Positions 16,708-25,102 of a stretch of DNA of 64,000 bases are shown one piece after another. The position numbers and the translations under genes were made by a program. Numbering within the stretch: position 1 is the stretch's first letter; each line of letters starts with the position of its first letter. The DNA comes from CAJJDF01 sp965657945. Its GTDB lineage: Bacteria; Bacteroidota; Bacteroidia; Flavobacteriales_D; CAJJDF01. The notes under the pieces are model-generated. The model saw nothing but the letters and a program-made list of their open reading frames with translations. It searched no databases and was not told the origin of the DNA. Location: assembly GCA_965657945.1 (NCBI GenBank), contig CBFHPW010000004.1:62001-126000 (forward strand), read 5' to 3'.

Positions 16708-17982
16708 ATGAGCAACGATAGCGTAATTTTTAACCTGATCGAAGAGGAAAAACACAGACAATTAAACGGAATTGAATTAATTGCCTCGGAGAATTTTGTC
16801 AGTGACCAGGTAATGCAAGCAATGGGAAGTGTGTTAACAAACAAATATGCAGAAGGATTACCGGGAAAAAGGTACTACGGAGGTTGCGAAGTGGTAGATA
16901 AAGTGGAGCAACTTGCAATCGATAGATTGAAAGAATTATATGGAGCGGTTTGGGCAAATGTTCAGCCTCACTCTGGGGCTCAAGCTAATGCAGCTGTGAT
17001 GTTGGCAATTTTAAATCCTGGAGATAAAATATTGGGATTTGATTTGTCACACGGTGGGCACTTAACTCATGGATCAACAGTAAATTTTTCAGGAAAACTC
17101 TATTCACCTTCATTTTATGGAGTAGAAAAAGAAACAGGGAGAATTGATTACGACAAGGTAGAGGCTACAGCAAAAGCAGAGCAACCAAAACTTATTATTT
17201 GTGGTGCTTCATCTTATTCTAGAGATTGGGATTATGAAAGATTGAGAGCTATTGCAGACTCTGTTGGCGCTTTGTTGTTGGCAGATGTTTCGCATCCTTC
17301 TGGATTAATTGCGTCTGGTTTGCTTAATAATCCACTTCCTCATTGTCATATTGTAACTTCTACAACACACAAAACATTAAGAGGACCAAGAGGGGGAGTT
17401 ATTATGATGGGCAAAGATTTTGAGAATCCTTTTGGAATCAAAACGCCAAAAGGAATTGTACGAAAAATGTCTTCTCTGTTGGATTCAGGAGTTTTTCCTG
17501 GAACTCAAGGAGGGCCATTAGAGCACGTTATTGCTGCTAAAGCGGTTGCTTTTGGTGAAGCTTTGCAACCTGATTTTAAAGAGTATGGAAGGCAAATGAT
17601 CAAAAATGCACAAGCAATGGCTGCGGCATTTGTAGAAAAAGGATATCAAATTATTTCTGGAGGAACAGACAATCATTCCATGTTAATTGATTTGAGAAGT
17701 AAGAATATTACCGGAAAAGAGGCAGAAAACATACTGGTAAAAGCTGACATTACGGTAAACAAAAATATGGTACCTTTTGATGATAAATCACCTTTTGTAA
17801 CCTCTGGAATAAGAGTTGGAACTCCTGCAATTACCACTCGTGGGTTAAAAGAGGTTGATATGCCCAAAATTGTGGAATTGATTGATGAAGTCCTCATGAA
17901 TAAAGACAATGAAGAAAAAGTGGCAGGAATCAAAGCAAAGGTAAATACCCTCATGGGAGGAAGACCTTTGTTTGGGTATTAA
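16708..17982 (+). CDS. glyA: Serine hydroxymethyltransferase
   Basis: The 424-residue protein is a full-length SHMT, a PLP enzyme that interconverts serine and glycine and charges tetrahydrofolate with a one-carbon unit. It shows the N-terminal GIELIASENF motif, the GGHLTHG substrate loop and the PLP lysine Lys222 in STTHKTLRGPRGG. The C-terminal TPAITTRG region is also present. It stands alone between the divergent patatin gene and a strong bidirectional terminator at 18004. It is the metabolic follow-on of serA at 3792, though the two are unlinked in operon terms. Confidence 0.97.
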   Translation: MSNDSVIFNLIEEEKHRQLNGIELIASENFVSDQVMQAMGSVLTNKYAEGLPGKRYYGGCEVVDKVEQLAIDRLKELYGAVWANVQPHSGAQANAAVMLAILNPGDKILGFDLSHGGHLTHGSTVNFSGKLYSPSFYGVEKETGRIDYDKVEATAKAEQPKLIICGASSYSRDWDYERLRAIADSVGALLLADVSHPSGLIASGLLNNPLPHCHIVTSTTHKTLRGPRGGVIMMGKDFENPFGIKTPKGIVRKMSSLLDSGVFPGTQGGPLEHVIAAKAVAFGEALQPDFKEYGRQMIKNAQAMAAAFVEKGYQIISGGTDNHSMLIDLRSKNITGKEAENILVKADITVNKNMVPFDDKSPFVTSGIRVGTPAITTRGLKEVDMPKIVELIDEVLMNKDNEEKVAGIKAKVNTLMGGRPLFGY

Positions 17983-18003
17983 TTCAATAAAATACGAACG
18001 AAA

Positions 18004-18047
18004 AAAAATCCTGAGGTGATCAATCATAACCACCTCAGGATTTTTTT
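18004..18047. terminator. Bidirectional terminator between glyA and DUF4286
   Basis: A 15-bp perfect stem (AAAAATCCTGAGGTG with CACCTCAGGATTTTT) closes a 12-nt loop. The A- and T-tracts on its flanks suit both convergent genes. Confidence 0.9.
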
Positions 18048-18064
18048 ATGTAAATAGTCTTAAT

Positions 18065-18373
18065 TCACGAACTATGCACAACTTCTAAAATTGTTCTAAA
18101 TGCAGCGAATTTTCCCGCGTATTTCGCAGAATGTTCTCTTTGTAAATCAGCTGCAAACTCCGTTTGATATTTGATGTAGGTCGCCATATCTGGTGCAAAG
18201 TATTGAATCGAATAAGCTTTTCCGCCTTCTTCTTCGGCTAGTATTCTACAAATCTTGTATTCTTTGAAGCATCCAGTATTCATTACTTCAGGAATGTGTA
18301 TTTCTTTCATCCAAGTAAGCCATTCGCTTTCGATAGGCTCGTCAATACTTACTGTTACGTTATATAGAATCAT
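18065..18373 (-). CDS. DUF4286 family protein
   Basis: The 102-residue protein is a small ferredoxin-like-fold (antibody-biosynthesis-monooxygenase-like) protein of the DUF4286 family. The opening MILYNVTVSIDEPIESEW and the central YSIQYFA strand are typical. Function is unknown. It overlaps the end of the MarC gene by 14 bp, so the two are translationally coupled, and it ends at the bidirectional terminator shared with glyA. Confidence 0.8.
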   Translation of the reverse strand: MILYNVTVSIDEPIESEWLTWMKEIHIPEVMNTGCFKEYKICRILAEEEGGKAYSIQYFAPDMATYIKYQTEFAADLQREHSAKYAGKFAAFRTILEVVHSS

Positions 18374-18956
18374 TTGTGATAGAGATTAAAGTTGTGATGT
18401 TTTCTGTAAATAATTTAATTGCAATGGACAATAAGATAATTCCAAATACTTTTCGAAAAACGGCTAATCCACTTTTACCGATTTTTCTTCCAATGTAATT
18501 CGAGCTTTTCAGGATGGTATAAATAATAACCACGTTGATCAAAATTCCAATTAAGATACTGCTTGGTAAATACTCAGCTCTCAAAGAAATAATGGTTGTC
18601 ATTGTTCCAGCACCTGCAATAATCGGAAATGCAATAGGAACTATTGATCCAGAATTGGAACCCTCAGTTTCTTTGAATAAGGTAACTCCTAGCACCATTT
18701 CAATTCCCAAAAAGAATAAGATAAGAGAACCTGCCACGGCAAACGAACGAATATCAACTCCAAATAAACCGAGTACATTGTCTCCAAAAAACAAGAAAAG
18801 AATCATAATGGCTCCAGCCACTAAGGTCGCTTTGCCAGATTCAATGGTTATTCCTTTGTTCTTGATATCCAAAATGATGGGGATAGATCCAATGATATCA
18901 ATTACTCCAAAAAGGATAAGTGCTACAGACAATACTTGGGTTAGGTCAAATTCCAT
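18360..18956 (-). CDS. MarC family integral membrane protein
   Basis: The 198-residue protein has six hydrophobic segments and the MarC/NAAT pattern: DIIGSIPIILDI near residue 20, FLGIEMVLG near 81 and PIAFPIIAGAGTMTTII near 107-123. The last of these is strongly diagnostic. The family was once linked to multiple antibiotic resistance, but that role has not held up and the substrate is unknown. DUF4286 overlaps its 3' end. A TACTTTTG box lies 37 nt upstream of the ATG. Confidence 0.88.
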   Translation of the reverse strand: MEFDLTQVLSVALILFGVIDIIGSIPIILDIKNKGITIESGKATLVAGAIMILFLFFGDNVLGLFGVDIRSFAVAGSLILFFLGIEMVLGVTLFKETEGSNSGSIVPIAFPIIAGAGTMTTIISLRAEYLPSSILIGILINVVIIYTILKSSNYIGRKIGKSGLAVFRKVFGIILLSIAIKLFTENITTLISITNDSI

Positions 18957-18993
18957 TTTATTCTCGGTTTTTTGTTGTTTTTAAAAACGAGTG

Positions 18994-19001
18994 CAAAAGT
19001 A
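18994..19001 (-). promoter_or_regulatory. Candidate -7 box of the MarC-DUF4286 operon
   Basis: The minus strand reads TACTTTTG, an exact TAnnTTTG match 37 nt upstream of the MarC start codon. No well-spaced -33 TTG was seen. Confidence 0.4.
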
Positions 19002-19071
19002 CTACTTAAATACCAAGAGAATCACATTCTGTGTTATTATATTCCAAACAACAAAGGAATATTTTTGATTA

Positions 19072-19677
19072 CTAGTCTTTTTTATTCATTTTTCCACCAC
19101 TCTTTATAAAGGTAATGAATTCTTTTCGGGTGGAAGAATCATTGAAAATTTTGACAAAAATACTCCAAAGCGAATCTTTTTTTAGAGGTTCAACAGGTGG
19201 CAACGTAGCTTCTTTTTTTACTTTTTTTTCAATCTCACCCTTTGGGATATTTGGCAAGGAATTTGGATTTTCATCAGCAAGTTTATCAGCTTTATTAAAG
19301 TTTCTTTCCGAAGCTTTTTTATAGCCCAGTTTTTCTTGCAATAATCCCAAGTTATTATAGGCAATTGCATCCTCTGGGTCAAGTCTCACAGCGATTTCGT
19401 AATCGGCAATTCCACCTTCAATATCACCCATTTTGTCTTTCACAAATGCTCTACTAGCATATCTATAGGCATAGTTTGGGTCTAGTTCCACACTTTGGTT
19501 CATGTCCTCGAGCGCGCGTTCATTTTGATTCAAATTTAAGTAACAAACTCCTCTTTCACTGATGTAAATTGGGTTGTTTGGCTCCTCCTCAATAGCTTTA
19601 TCCAAGAATAGTATCGCCTCAGCCAATTTACCTTCCTTTATTTTTTCTAATGATTTGATGTAAAATGCGTTGTCCAT
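19072..19677 (-). CDS. Cytosolic tetratricopeptide repeat protein
   Basis: The 201-residue protein has about four TPR units between residues 1 and 135, with classic A-x2-Y-x2-R/L spacing (ALEDMNQSVELDPN, AIADYEIAVRLDPE-like segments). A low-complexity lysine-rich tail follows. No signal peptide is present. I chose the ATG at 19677: an AGAGG precedes it by a few bases. The upstream in-frame TTG at 19698 falls inside the promoter box TATCTTTG, so it cannot be the start. TPR proteins act as scaffolds; the partner here is unknown. Confidence 0.8.
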   Translation of the reverse strand: MDNAFYIKSLEKIKEGKLAEAILFLDKAIEEEPNNPIYISERGVCYLNLNQNERALEDMNQSVELDPNYAYRYASRAFVKDKMGDIEGGIADYEIAVRLDPEDAIAYNNLGLLQEKLGYKKASERNFNKADKLADENPNSLPNIPKGEIEKKVKKEATLPPVEPLKKDSLWSIFVKIFNDSSTRKEFITFIKSGGKMNKKD

Positions 19678-19695
19678 AACCTCTATTGTTTGCGG

Positions 19696-19703
19696 CAAAG
19701 ATA
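19696..19703 (-). promoter_or_regulatory. Candidate -7 box of the TPR gene
   Basis: The minus strand reads TATCTTTG, exact for TAnnTTTG, 18 nt before the ATG at 19677. It helps decide the start by excluding the TTG at 19698. Confidence 0.5.
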
Positions 19704-19832
19704 AAAGATTTATCGGTTGAAATGTTGTAATCCTTCATCGCGTTTTCTTGAATCAAGTACAAATTGTTGAGAACATCTTCAATTTGCCAAAATCTATTCT
19801 TAATTCAGTCGAAAACAACCCACAATTATTCT

Positions 19833-19840
19833 TATTTTTG
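19833..19840 (+). promoter_or_regulatory. Candidate -7 box of the hisS cluster
   Basis: TATTTTTG matches TAnnTTTG exactly, 29 nt before the hisS ATG. It may drive the long hisS to dapA cluster. No clear -33 element is visible. Confidence 0.42.
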
Positions 19841-19869
19841 TTTTTACAACACCAACAAAGTGTAATCTT

Positions 19870-21246
19870 ATGTCAAAGCCCGCCATACCAAAAGGAACCA
19901 GAGATTTTTTACCTCATGAAATGAAAAAGAGGAATTATATTTTTGATACCACCCGAAACGTGTTTCAGAAATATGGATTCTTACCTATCGAAACGCCCAC
20001 AATGGAAAAAACAGAAACCTTGATGGGAAAGTACGGGGAAGAAGGAGATAGGTTGATTTTTAGAGTTCTAAATTCGGGAGAGTACCTAACCAAATCCGAC
20101 AAGAAAGCATTTGAAGAAGTCCATTCAGTTCGCTTTGCTAATTCGATTTCCGAAAAAGCTTTGCGTTATGACCTAACGGTTCCGTTTGCTCGGTTTGTCG
20201 TTCAGTATCAAAATGAATTGACATTCCCATTTAAAAGGTATCAAATTCAGCCAGTTTGGAGAGCAGACAGGCCCCAAAGAGGAAGATATAGAGAGTTTTA
20301 TCAATGCGATGTGGATGTTGTAGGAAGTGAGTCGCTTATGCAAGAAGTAGAGTTGATTCAAATTTTTGATGAAGTTCTTACTAACCTGAACCTGAATGAT
20401 TTCACTATCAAAATAAACAACAGAAAGATACTTTCTGGACTGGTGGAAGTAGTTGGAGAGGCAGAAAAATTAATTCCAATTACAGTCGCCATCGATAAAT
20501 TGGATAAAATAGGCAAAGAGGGTGTTGTGAAGGAGTTGCGAGAAAAAGGAATTAATGAAGAAGCCATCGAAAAGTTAAAACCGCTGTTGTCCATTGAAGG
20601 AAGTAATGAAGAGGTGCTGAAAGCTGTTGATTCTATTGTTTCTGAATCTGAAATTGGTGCGTTAGGAATGGAAGAACTCACTTTCGTATTGAACACTATA
20701 AAAATGCTAGGACTGAATAATGCCAAACTAGAGTTTGATCCTTCGCTAGCAAGAGGGTTGAATTATTATACTGGAGCCATATTCGAAGTGAAAGCCAATG
20801 AAGTAAAGATTGGTAGTATCTGTGGAGGAGGTCGTTATGATGACTTAACCGGTATATTTGGAATGAAAAATTTATCTGGTGTGGGAGTTTCTTTTGGTGC
20901 AGATAGAATTTACGATGTACTGGAAGAATTAAAATTGTTTCCTGAAGAACTTTCTTCTACTACTCAACTCATGTTTGCCAATTTTGGCGAAAAAGAAGCT
21001 TTACAATCTGCAATTTGGCTCAAACAATTGCGAGACAACGGAATTTCATCTGAATTGTACCCAGATTCTCACAAACTAAAAAAACAAATGAATTATGCCA
21101 ATAACAAAAACATTCCTTTTGTAGCCCTTGTGGGAGAGAACGAAATGAAAAACCAGGAAATACTGGTTAAAAATATGGAGACAGGAGAACAAAATAGTTA
21201 CTCTGTCATCGATCTAATACATTTTTTTACAACTACCACTTTCTAA
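19870..21246 (+). CDS. hisS: Histidyl-tRNA synthetase
   Basis: The 458-residue protein is a class II aminoacyl-tRNA synthetase. Motif 1 lies in the N-terminal PKGTRDFLPHE region; motif 2 reads RYREFYQCDVDVVG and includes the arginine that contacts ATP. The histidine-specific loops LARGLNYYTGAIFEV and CGGGRYDDL are both present, followed by a C-terminal anticodon-binding domain. It charges tRNA-His. The histidine ammonia-lyase gene follows after only 8 bp, so an enzyme that uses histidine for translation and one that destroys it appear to share a transcript. Confidence 0.96.
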   Translation: MSKPAIPKGTRDFLPHEMKKRNYIFDTTRNVFQKYGFLPIETPTMEKTETLMGKYGEEGDRLIFRVLNSGEYLTKSDKKAFEEVHSVRFANSISEKALRYDLTVPFARFVVQYQNELTFPFKRYQIQPVWRADRPQRGRYREFYQCDVDVVGSESLMQEVELIQIFDEVLTNLNLNDFTIKINNRKILSGLVEVVGEAEKLIPITVAIDKLDKIGKEGVVKELREKGINEEAIEKLKPLLSIEGSNEEVLKAVDSIVSESEIGALGMEELTFVLNTIKMLGLNNAKLEFDPSLARGLNYYTGAIFEVKANEVKIGSICGGGRYDDLTGIFGMKNLSGVGVSFGADRIYDVLEELKLFPEELSSTTQLMFANFGEKEALQSAIWLKQLRDNGISSELYPDSHKLKKQMNYANNKNIPFVALVGENEMKNQEILVKNMETGEQNSYSVIDLIHFFTTTTF

Positions 21247-21254
21247 ATTAAGAC

Positions 21255-22745
21255 ATGTCAATTCATCAAATAACAGATAAAAAAATAACTCTTACTAAGC
21301 TAGAAGAGATAATTAAAACGAACAGTAAATTAGAGCTTTCTGCCGAAACAAAAGCGAAAGTTCAAAAATGCAGAACCTACCTGGATAACAAAATGGCTCC
21401 AGGTGAAGAAGTGATTTACGGAATCAATACAGGGTTTGGTTCCTTGTGTAATACGGTGGTAACCAACCAAGAGTTGGGTGAACTTCAGCACAATTTGGTG
21501 AAATCTCATGCTTGTGGACTGGGAGAAGAAATTCCTCAAGAAATCGTTCAAATAATGATGCTTTTGAAAATTCAAGGACTGTCTTACGGGCATTCAGGTA
21601 TTTCAATAGAAACTTTAAGTTTATTGATTGAACTGTATAACAATCAAGTGTTTCCGGTTGTATATTCTCAAGGTAGCCTGGGTGCGAGTGGGGATTTGGC
21701 CCCTTTGGCGCATATTTCACTTTCCTTAATCGGAATGGGAGAGGTGAATTACAAAAACCATCAAAGAAGTTCAGCGGAGGTATTGTCAGAACTAGGATTA
21801 AAACCAGTTCAGCTGCAATCCAAAGAAGGATTGGCTTTATTAAACGGTACTCAGTTTATGCAGGCATTTGGAGTTTATATATTAATGTATGCTAATAAAT
21901 ACAAATCGATTTCAGATTTAATAGCTTGTGTTTCTTTAGAAGGATACAACGGACACAAATCACCGTTTAACCCATTGATTCATCAAGTGAGAAATCAAAA
22001 AGGGCAAGAGACAACGGCTAAAAATGTAATGAACTATCTTGAAGGGAGTGAAATTTTTCATGGAGAAAAAATGGATGTTCAGGATCCTTACAGTTTTAGA
22101 TGTATTCCGCAGGTCCACGGTGCCAGCAAAGACATGATTGACTATGTAACAGGAATATTCGAAACAGAGATTAATTCAGTTACCGATAATCCAACGATTT
22201 TTCCTGATGAAGATTTAATTATTTCTGCAGGAAACTTTCACGGTCAACCTTTAGCCATAACACTGGATTCATTGGCCTTGGCTTTGGCTGAGCTTGCAAG
22301 CATCTCGGAACGAAGAATTTACAAACTAATAGCTGGAAATAGAAATCTTCCTGCTTTTCTAGTTAAAAAACCAGGGTTAAATTCTGGATTTATGATTCCT
22401 CAATATACAGCCGCGAGTATTGTAAGCCAAAACAAACAATTGTGCACCCCAGCAGTAGTAGATACTATAGATTCTTCAAATGGGCAAGAGGATCACGTAA
22501 GCATGGGAGCCAATGCGGCAACTAAATGTTTCAAAGTATTTGAGAACATGGAAAGTGTTCTGGGTGTAGAACTGTTGGCAGGATTTCAAGCTTTGGATTT
22601 TAGACGAGATCGCAAATCTTCACCTTCCATCGAATCATTAAGAAATGAATACAGAAAAGACATTCCATTCATCCAAAATGATGTGGAAATGCACGTAGAA
22701 ATGAAAAAATCAATACAATTTGTACAAAATTTAGTAAGAGAATAA
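21255..22745 (+). CDS. hutH: Histidine ammonia-lyase
   Basis: The 496-residue protein belongs to the aromatic amino acid lyase family. It has the self-cyclising Ala-Ser-Gly triad at 144-146 (in GSLGASGDLAP), which forms the MIO cofactor. The catalytic tyrosine Tyr55 is in YGINTGFG, and LLNGTQFMQ and AGNFHGQPLA are also conserved. It converts histidine to urocanate and ammonia. hutG is at 1503; hutU and hutI are not in the window. It lies 8 bp after hisS, and its stop overlaps the dapD start. Phenylalanine or tyrosine lyase activity is less likely given these motifs. Confidence 0.93.
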   Translation: MSIHQITDKKITLTKLEEIIKTNSKLELSAETKAKVQKCRTYLDNKMAPGEEVIYGINTGFGSLCNTVVTNQELGELQHNLVKSHACGLGEEIPQEIVQIMMLLKIQGLSYGHSGISIETLSLLIELYNNQVFPVVYSQGSLGASGDLAPLAHISLSLIGMGEVNYKNHQRSSAEVLSELGLKPVQLQSKEGLALLNGTQFMQAFGVYILMYANKYKSISDLIACVSLEGYNGHKSPFNPLIHQVRNQKGQETTAKNVMNYLEGSEIFHGEKMDVQDPYSFRCIPQVHGASKDMIDYVTGIFETEINSVTDNPTIFPDEDLIISAGNFHGQPLAITLDSLALALAELASISERRIYKLIAGNRNLPAFLVKKPGLNSGFMIPQYTAASIVSQNKQLCTPAVVDTIDSSNGQEDHVSMGANAATKCFKVFENMESVLGVELLAGFQALDFRRDRKSSPSIESLRNEYRKDIPFIQNDVEMHVEMKKSIQFVQNLVRE

Positions 22746-23557
22746 TGATGAAAGATATTATAGAAAAAGCTTGGGAAAACCGAGAATTATTGAAAGAAGA
22801 AACTACAGTGAGAACCATTGAGGCTGTAATAGAAGAAATTGATAAAGGAAGGCTTAGAGTTGCTGAACCTCTTGAAAATGGAGAATGGCAAGTAAACGAA
22901 TGGGTGAAAAAGGCGGTTGTAATGTACTTTCCGATCAGAAAAATGGAAACTCTCGAAGCCGGACCTATGGAATTTCATGATAAAATGGCTTTGAAAAAGA
23001 ATTATGCGGAACTCGGAGTAAGAGTTGTGCCTCATGCTGTTGCTCGTTATGGTGCTTACCTGAACAAAGGAGTTATTTTGATGCCAAGTTACGTTAATAT
23101 AGGTGCCTATGTGGACGAAGGTACTATGGTTGATACTTGGGCAACCGTTGGTTCTTGTGCTCAAATTGGTAAAAATGTTCATTTAAGCGGTGGAGTAGGA
23201 ATTGGAGGAGTTTTGGAGCCTTTGCAAGCTGCTCCAGTTATTATTGAGGATGGGGCGTTTATCGGTTCTAGATGCATCGTTGTAGAAGGGGTAAGGGTAG
23301 GAAAGGAAGCGGTGTTGGGAGCTGGTGTTACATTAACAAAATCAACAAAAATTATTGACATCACTGGAGAATCACCGATTGAATACAAAGGTGAGGTTCC
23401 ATCAAGAAAGGTTGTGATTCCGGGATCATACCCTAAACAATTTCCCTCGGGAGAATACAATGTTCCTTGCGCTCTTATTATTGGGGAAAGAAAAGCAAGT
23501 ACAGATCTTAAAACTTCACTCAACGATGCATTGAGGGAAAATGATGTAGCTGTTTAG
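22745..23557 (+). CDS. dapD: Tetrahydrodipicolinate N-succinyltransferase
   Basis: The 270-residue protein is a left-handed beta-helix acyltransferase with hexapeptide repeats from about residue 105 to 205 (GAYVDEGTMVDTWATVG, VHLSGGVGIGGVLEP, GAFIGSRCIVVEGVRVG). These segments carry the DapD-specific substrate residues. It transfers succinyl from succinyl-CoA to tetrahydrodipicolinate in the succinylase route to diaminopimelate and lysine. Two ATG codons occur in tandem; the first overlaps the hutH stop codon. dapA, which makes the precursor, is in the same cluster at 27697, and lysC is at 57200. Confidence 0.95.
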   Translation: MMKDIIEKAWENRELLKEETTVRTIEAVIEEIDKGRLRVAEPLENGEWQVNEWVKKAVVMYFPIRKMETLEAGPMEFHDKMALKKNYAELGVRVVPHAVARYGAYLNKGVILMPSYVNIGAYVDEGTMVDTWATVGSCAQIGKNVHLSGGVGIGGVLEPLQAAPVIIEDGAFIGSRCIVVEGVRVGKEAVLGAGVTLTKSTKIIDITGESPIEYKGEVPSRKVVIPGSYPKQFPSGEYNVPCALIIGERKASTDLKTSLNDALRENDVAV

Positions 23558-23560
23558 TCT

Positions 23561-24427
23561 ATGTTTGTGAAAGAAAATACCTTGGCAGCAATCAAAGATT
23601 ATTTTTTTGATTCGCTCGAGGAGTTTTATCCCAAACGAGAAGTTGATTCGTTTTTTAATTTATTGACAAGTCACTTCCTTTCTTTATCTAGAATGGAAGC
23701 TCATAGTTTGATGACTAAAAAACTATCTGAATCGGAATTACTGAAGTTTTATTATGCTATCAAAGAACTGAAACTTTTCAGGCCAATACAACAGATAATT
23801 GGAAGCCAGTATTTTTACAACAACGACTTTTTGGTTTCTCAAGATACATTAATTCCAAGGCCCGAAACAGAAGAACTAGTAGACCTTATAGTAAAGGAAA
23901 ACAAAAACTTTAGTGGAAGATTACTTGATATAGGAACAGGAACTGGCGCAATTGGAATTTCATTGAGCTTGGCTTTGCCCAACTCTTCGGTAACAGCTTT
24001 TGATGTTTCGAATGCAGCATTGGAAATTGCAAACAAAAACAACTCTCAGCTAGGATCTTCTGTTGAATTGTTGCACCAAGATATGTTGAATCCAACCTAC
24101 GATGGACTCCCTTTTGAGATTGTTGTGAGCAACCCTCCTTATGTTTTGAACAAAGAAAAAGCAGAAATGGGTGAAAATGTATTGAGTTACGAACCTCATT
24201 TAGCCTTGTTTGTTGAAGACAAAGACCCTCTTCTTTTTTACAGAAAAATCGCGACTTTTTGTCAATCAAATCTCGTAGAAGGAGGTAAGTTGTATGTAGA
24301 AATAAATGAGAAATACGGTCCCGAAACAAAAGAGTTGTTTGTAGAGTATGGTTTCGAACATGTACAAATTATACAAGATTTAAATGGAAAAGAACGAATT
24401 GTATCAGGCATTAAAACCACTGTGTAG
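23561..24427 (+). CDS. prmC: Release factor glutamine methyltransferase
   Basis: The 288-residue protein has an N-terminal helical domain (1-85) and a class I SAM-methyltransferase domain. The SAM-binding DIGTGTGAIG is at 123-132 and the catalytic NPPY at 191-194. Together with the IPRPETEELV motif at 98-107 this is diagnostic of PrmC/HemK. It methylates the glutamine of the GGQ loop in peptide-chain release factors. It sits 3 bp after dapD and its stop abuts the next start, within a continuous cluster. Confidence 0.94.
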   Translation: MFVKENTLAAIKDYFFDSLEEFYPKREVDSFFNLLTSHFLSLSRMEAHSLMTKKLSESELLKFYYAIKELKLFRPIQQIIGSQYFYNNDFLVSQDTLIPRPETEELVDLIVKENKNFSGRLLDIGTGTGAIGISLSLALPNSSVTAFDVSNAALEIANKNNSQLGSSVELLHQDMLNPTYDGLPFEIVVSNPPYVLNKEKAEMGENVLSYEPHLALFVEDKDPLLFYRKIATFCQSNLVEGGKLYVEINEKYGPETKELFVEYGFEHVQIIQDLNGKERIVSGIKTTV

Positions 24428-25102
24428 ATGAAGAAACTAATTGTTTTATGTTGTTTTATTTCCCTTCATTGTGGGGTGGGTGCTCAGTTTTACAAAAAAC
24501 ACGAGAATGATAAATTGAAATTCTATGGAACGCTCGACCTCAGGAACTCGGTGGTTTTTGAAGAGAACCTAGCGTTTTATGGAGTTAAAATTGGATTCGG
24601 AAACAAACGAGTTCGATTTGGATTGGGGTATCACGAACTATCCAAAAGTGTAGTGAACTTTCTTATTCTTAAAGATCCTTTTACACCTATAAGTTTTGAT
24701 GAAAAATACTTTTCTTACCGCCATGTGAGCGCATATATTGATCCTATTTTGTTCCAAAATCAACGGTGGGAATTGTTGTTTCCAATTCACCTAGGTTTTG
24801 GACCCATCAAAGCATTTGTGTATGATACATCCGGGATAAAACAACAAATAATTTCGCGCGATTTCGTACCCTCATTTACCATATCAATCAAGGCTAACTA
24901 CCGTATTTTCAAATGGTTTGGGATTACTGCAGGATTTGGCGATAACTTTGTGTTTCTGGATAATTCTCAATTTGGCAAAGAATTCAATACCGTTTTTTAT
25001 TCCTTTGGACTAAAATTGTTTTTTGATGAATTTAGTAGATTCGTGAAAGACAAAGAATATCGAAAAAAATATTTATTCAAATTTGATTTTAAAGATGACT
25101 AA
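24428..25102 (+). CDS. Secreted outer-membrane-barrel-like protein, unknown
   Basis: I do not recognise this 224-residue protein. It has a signal peptide ending around GVGAQ, then a beta-rich sequence with alternating hydrophobic and polar residues (YGVKIGFGNKRVRFGLGYHE, FGITAGFGDNFVFLD). It ends in a lysine- and phenylalanine-rich tail. This is what a small outer-membrane beta-barrel looks like. The start codon directly follows the prmC stop, and its 3' end overlaps the ligA start by 8 bp, so it is translated as part of the cluster. Confidence 0.65.
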   Translation: MKKLIVLCCFISLHCGVGAQFYKKHENDKLKFYGTLDLRNSVVFEENLAFYGVKIGFGNKRVRFGLGYHELSKSVVNFLILKDPFTPISFDEKYFSYRHVSAYIDPILFQNQRWELLFPIHLGFGPIKAFVYDTSGIKQQIISRDFVPSFTISIKANYRIFKWFGITAGFGDNFVFLDNSQFGKEFNTVFYSFGLKLFFDEFSRFVKDKEYRKKYLFKFDFKDD

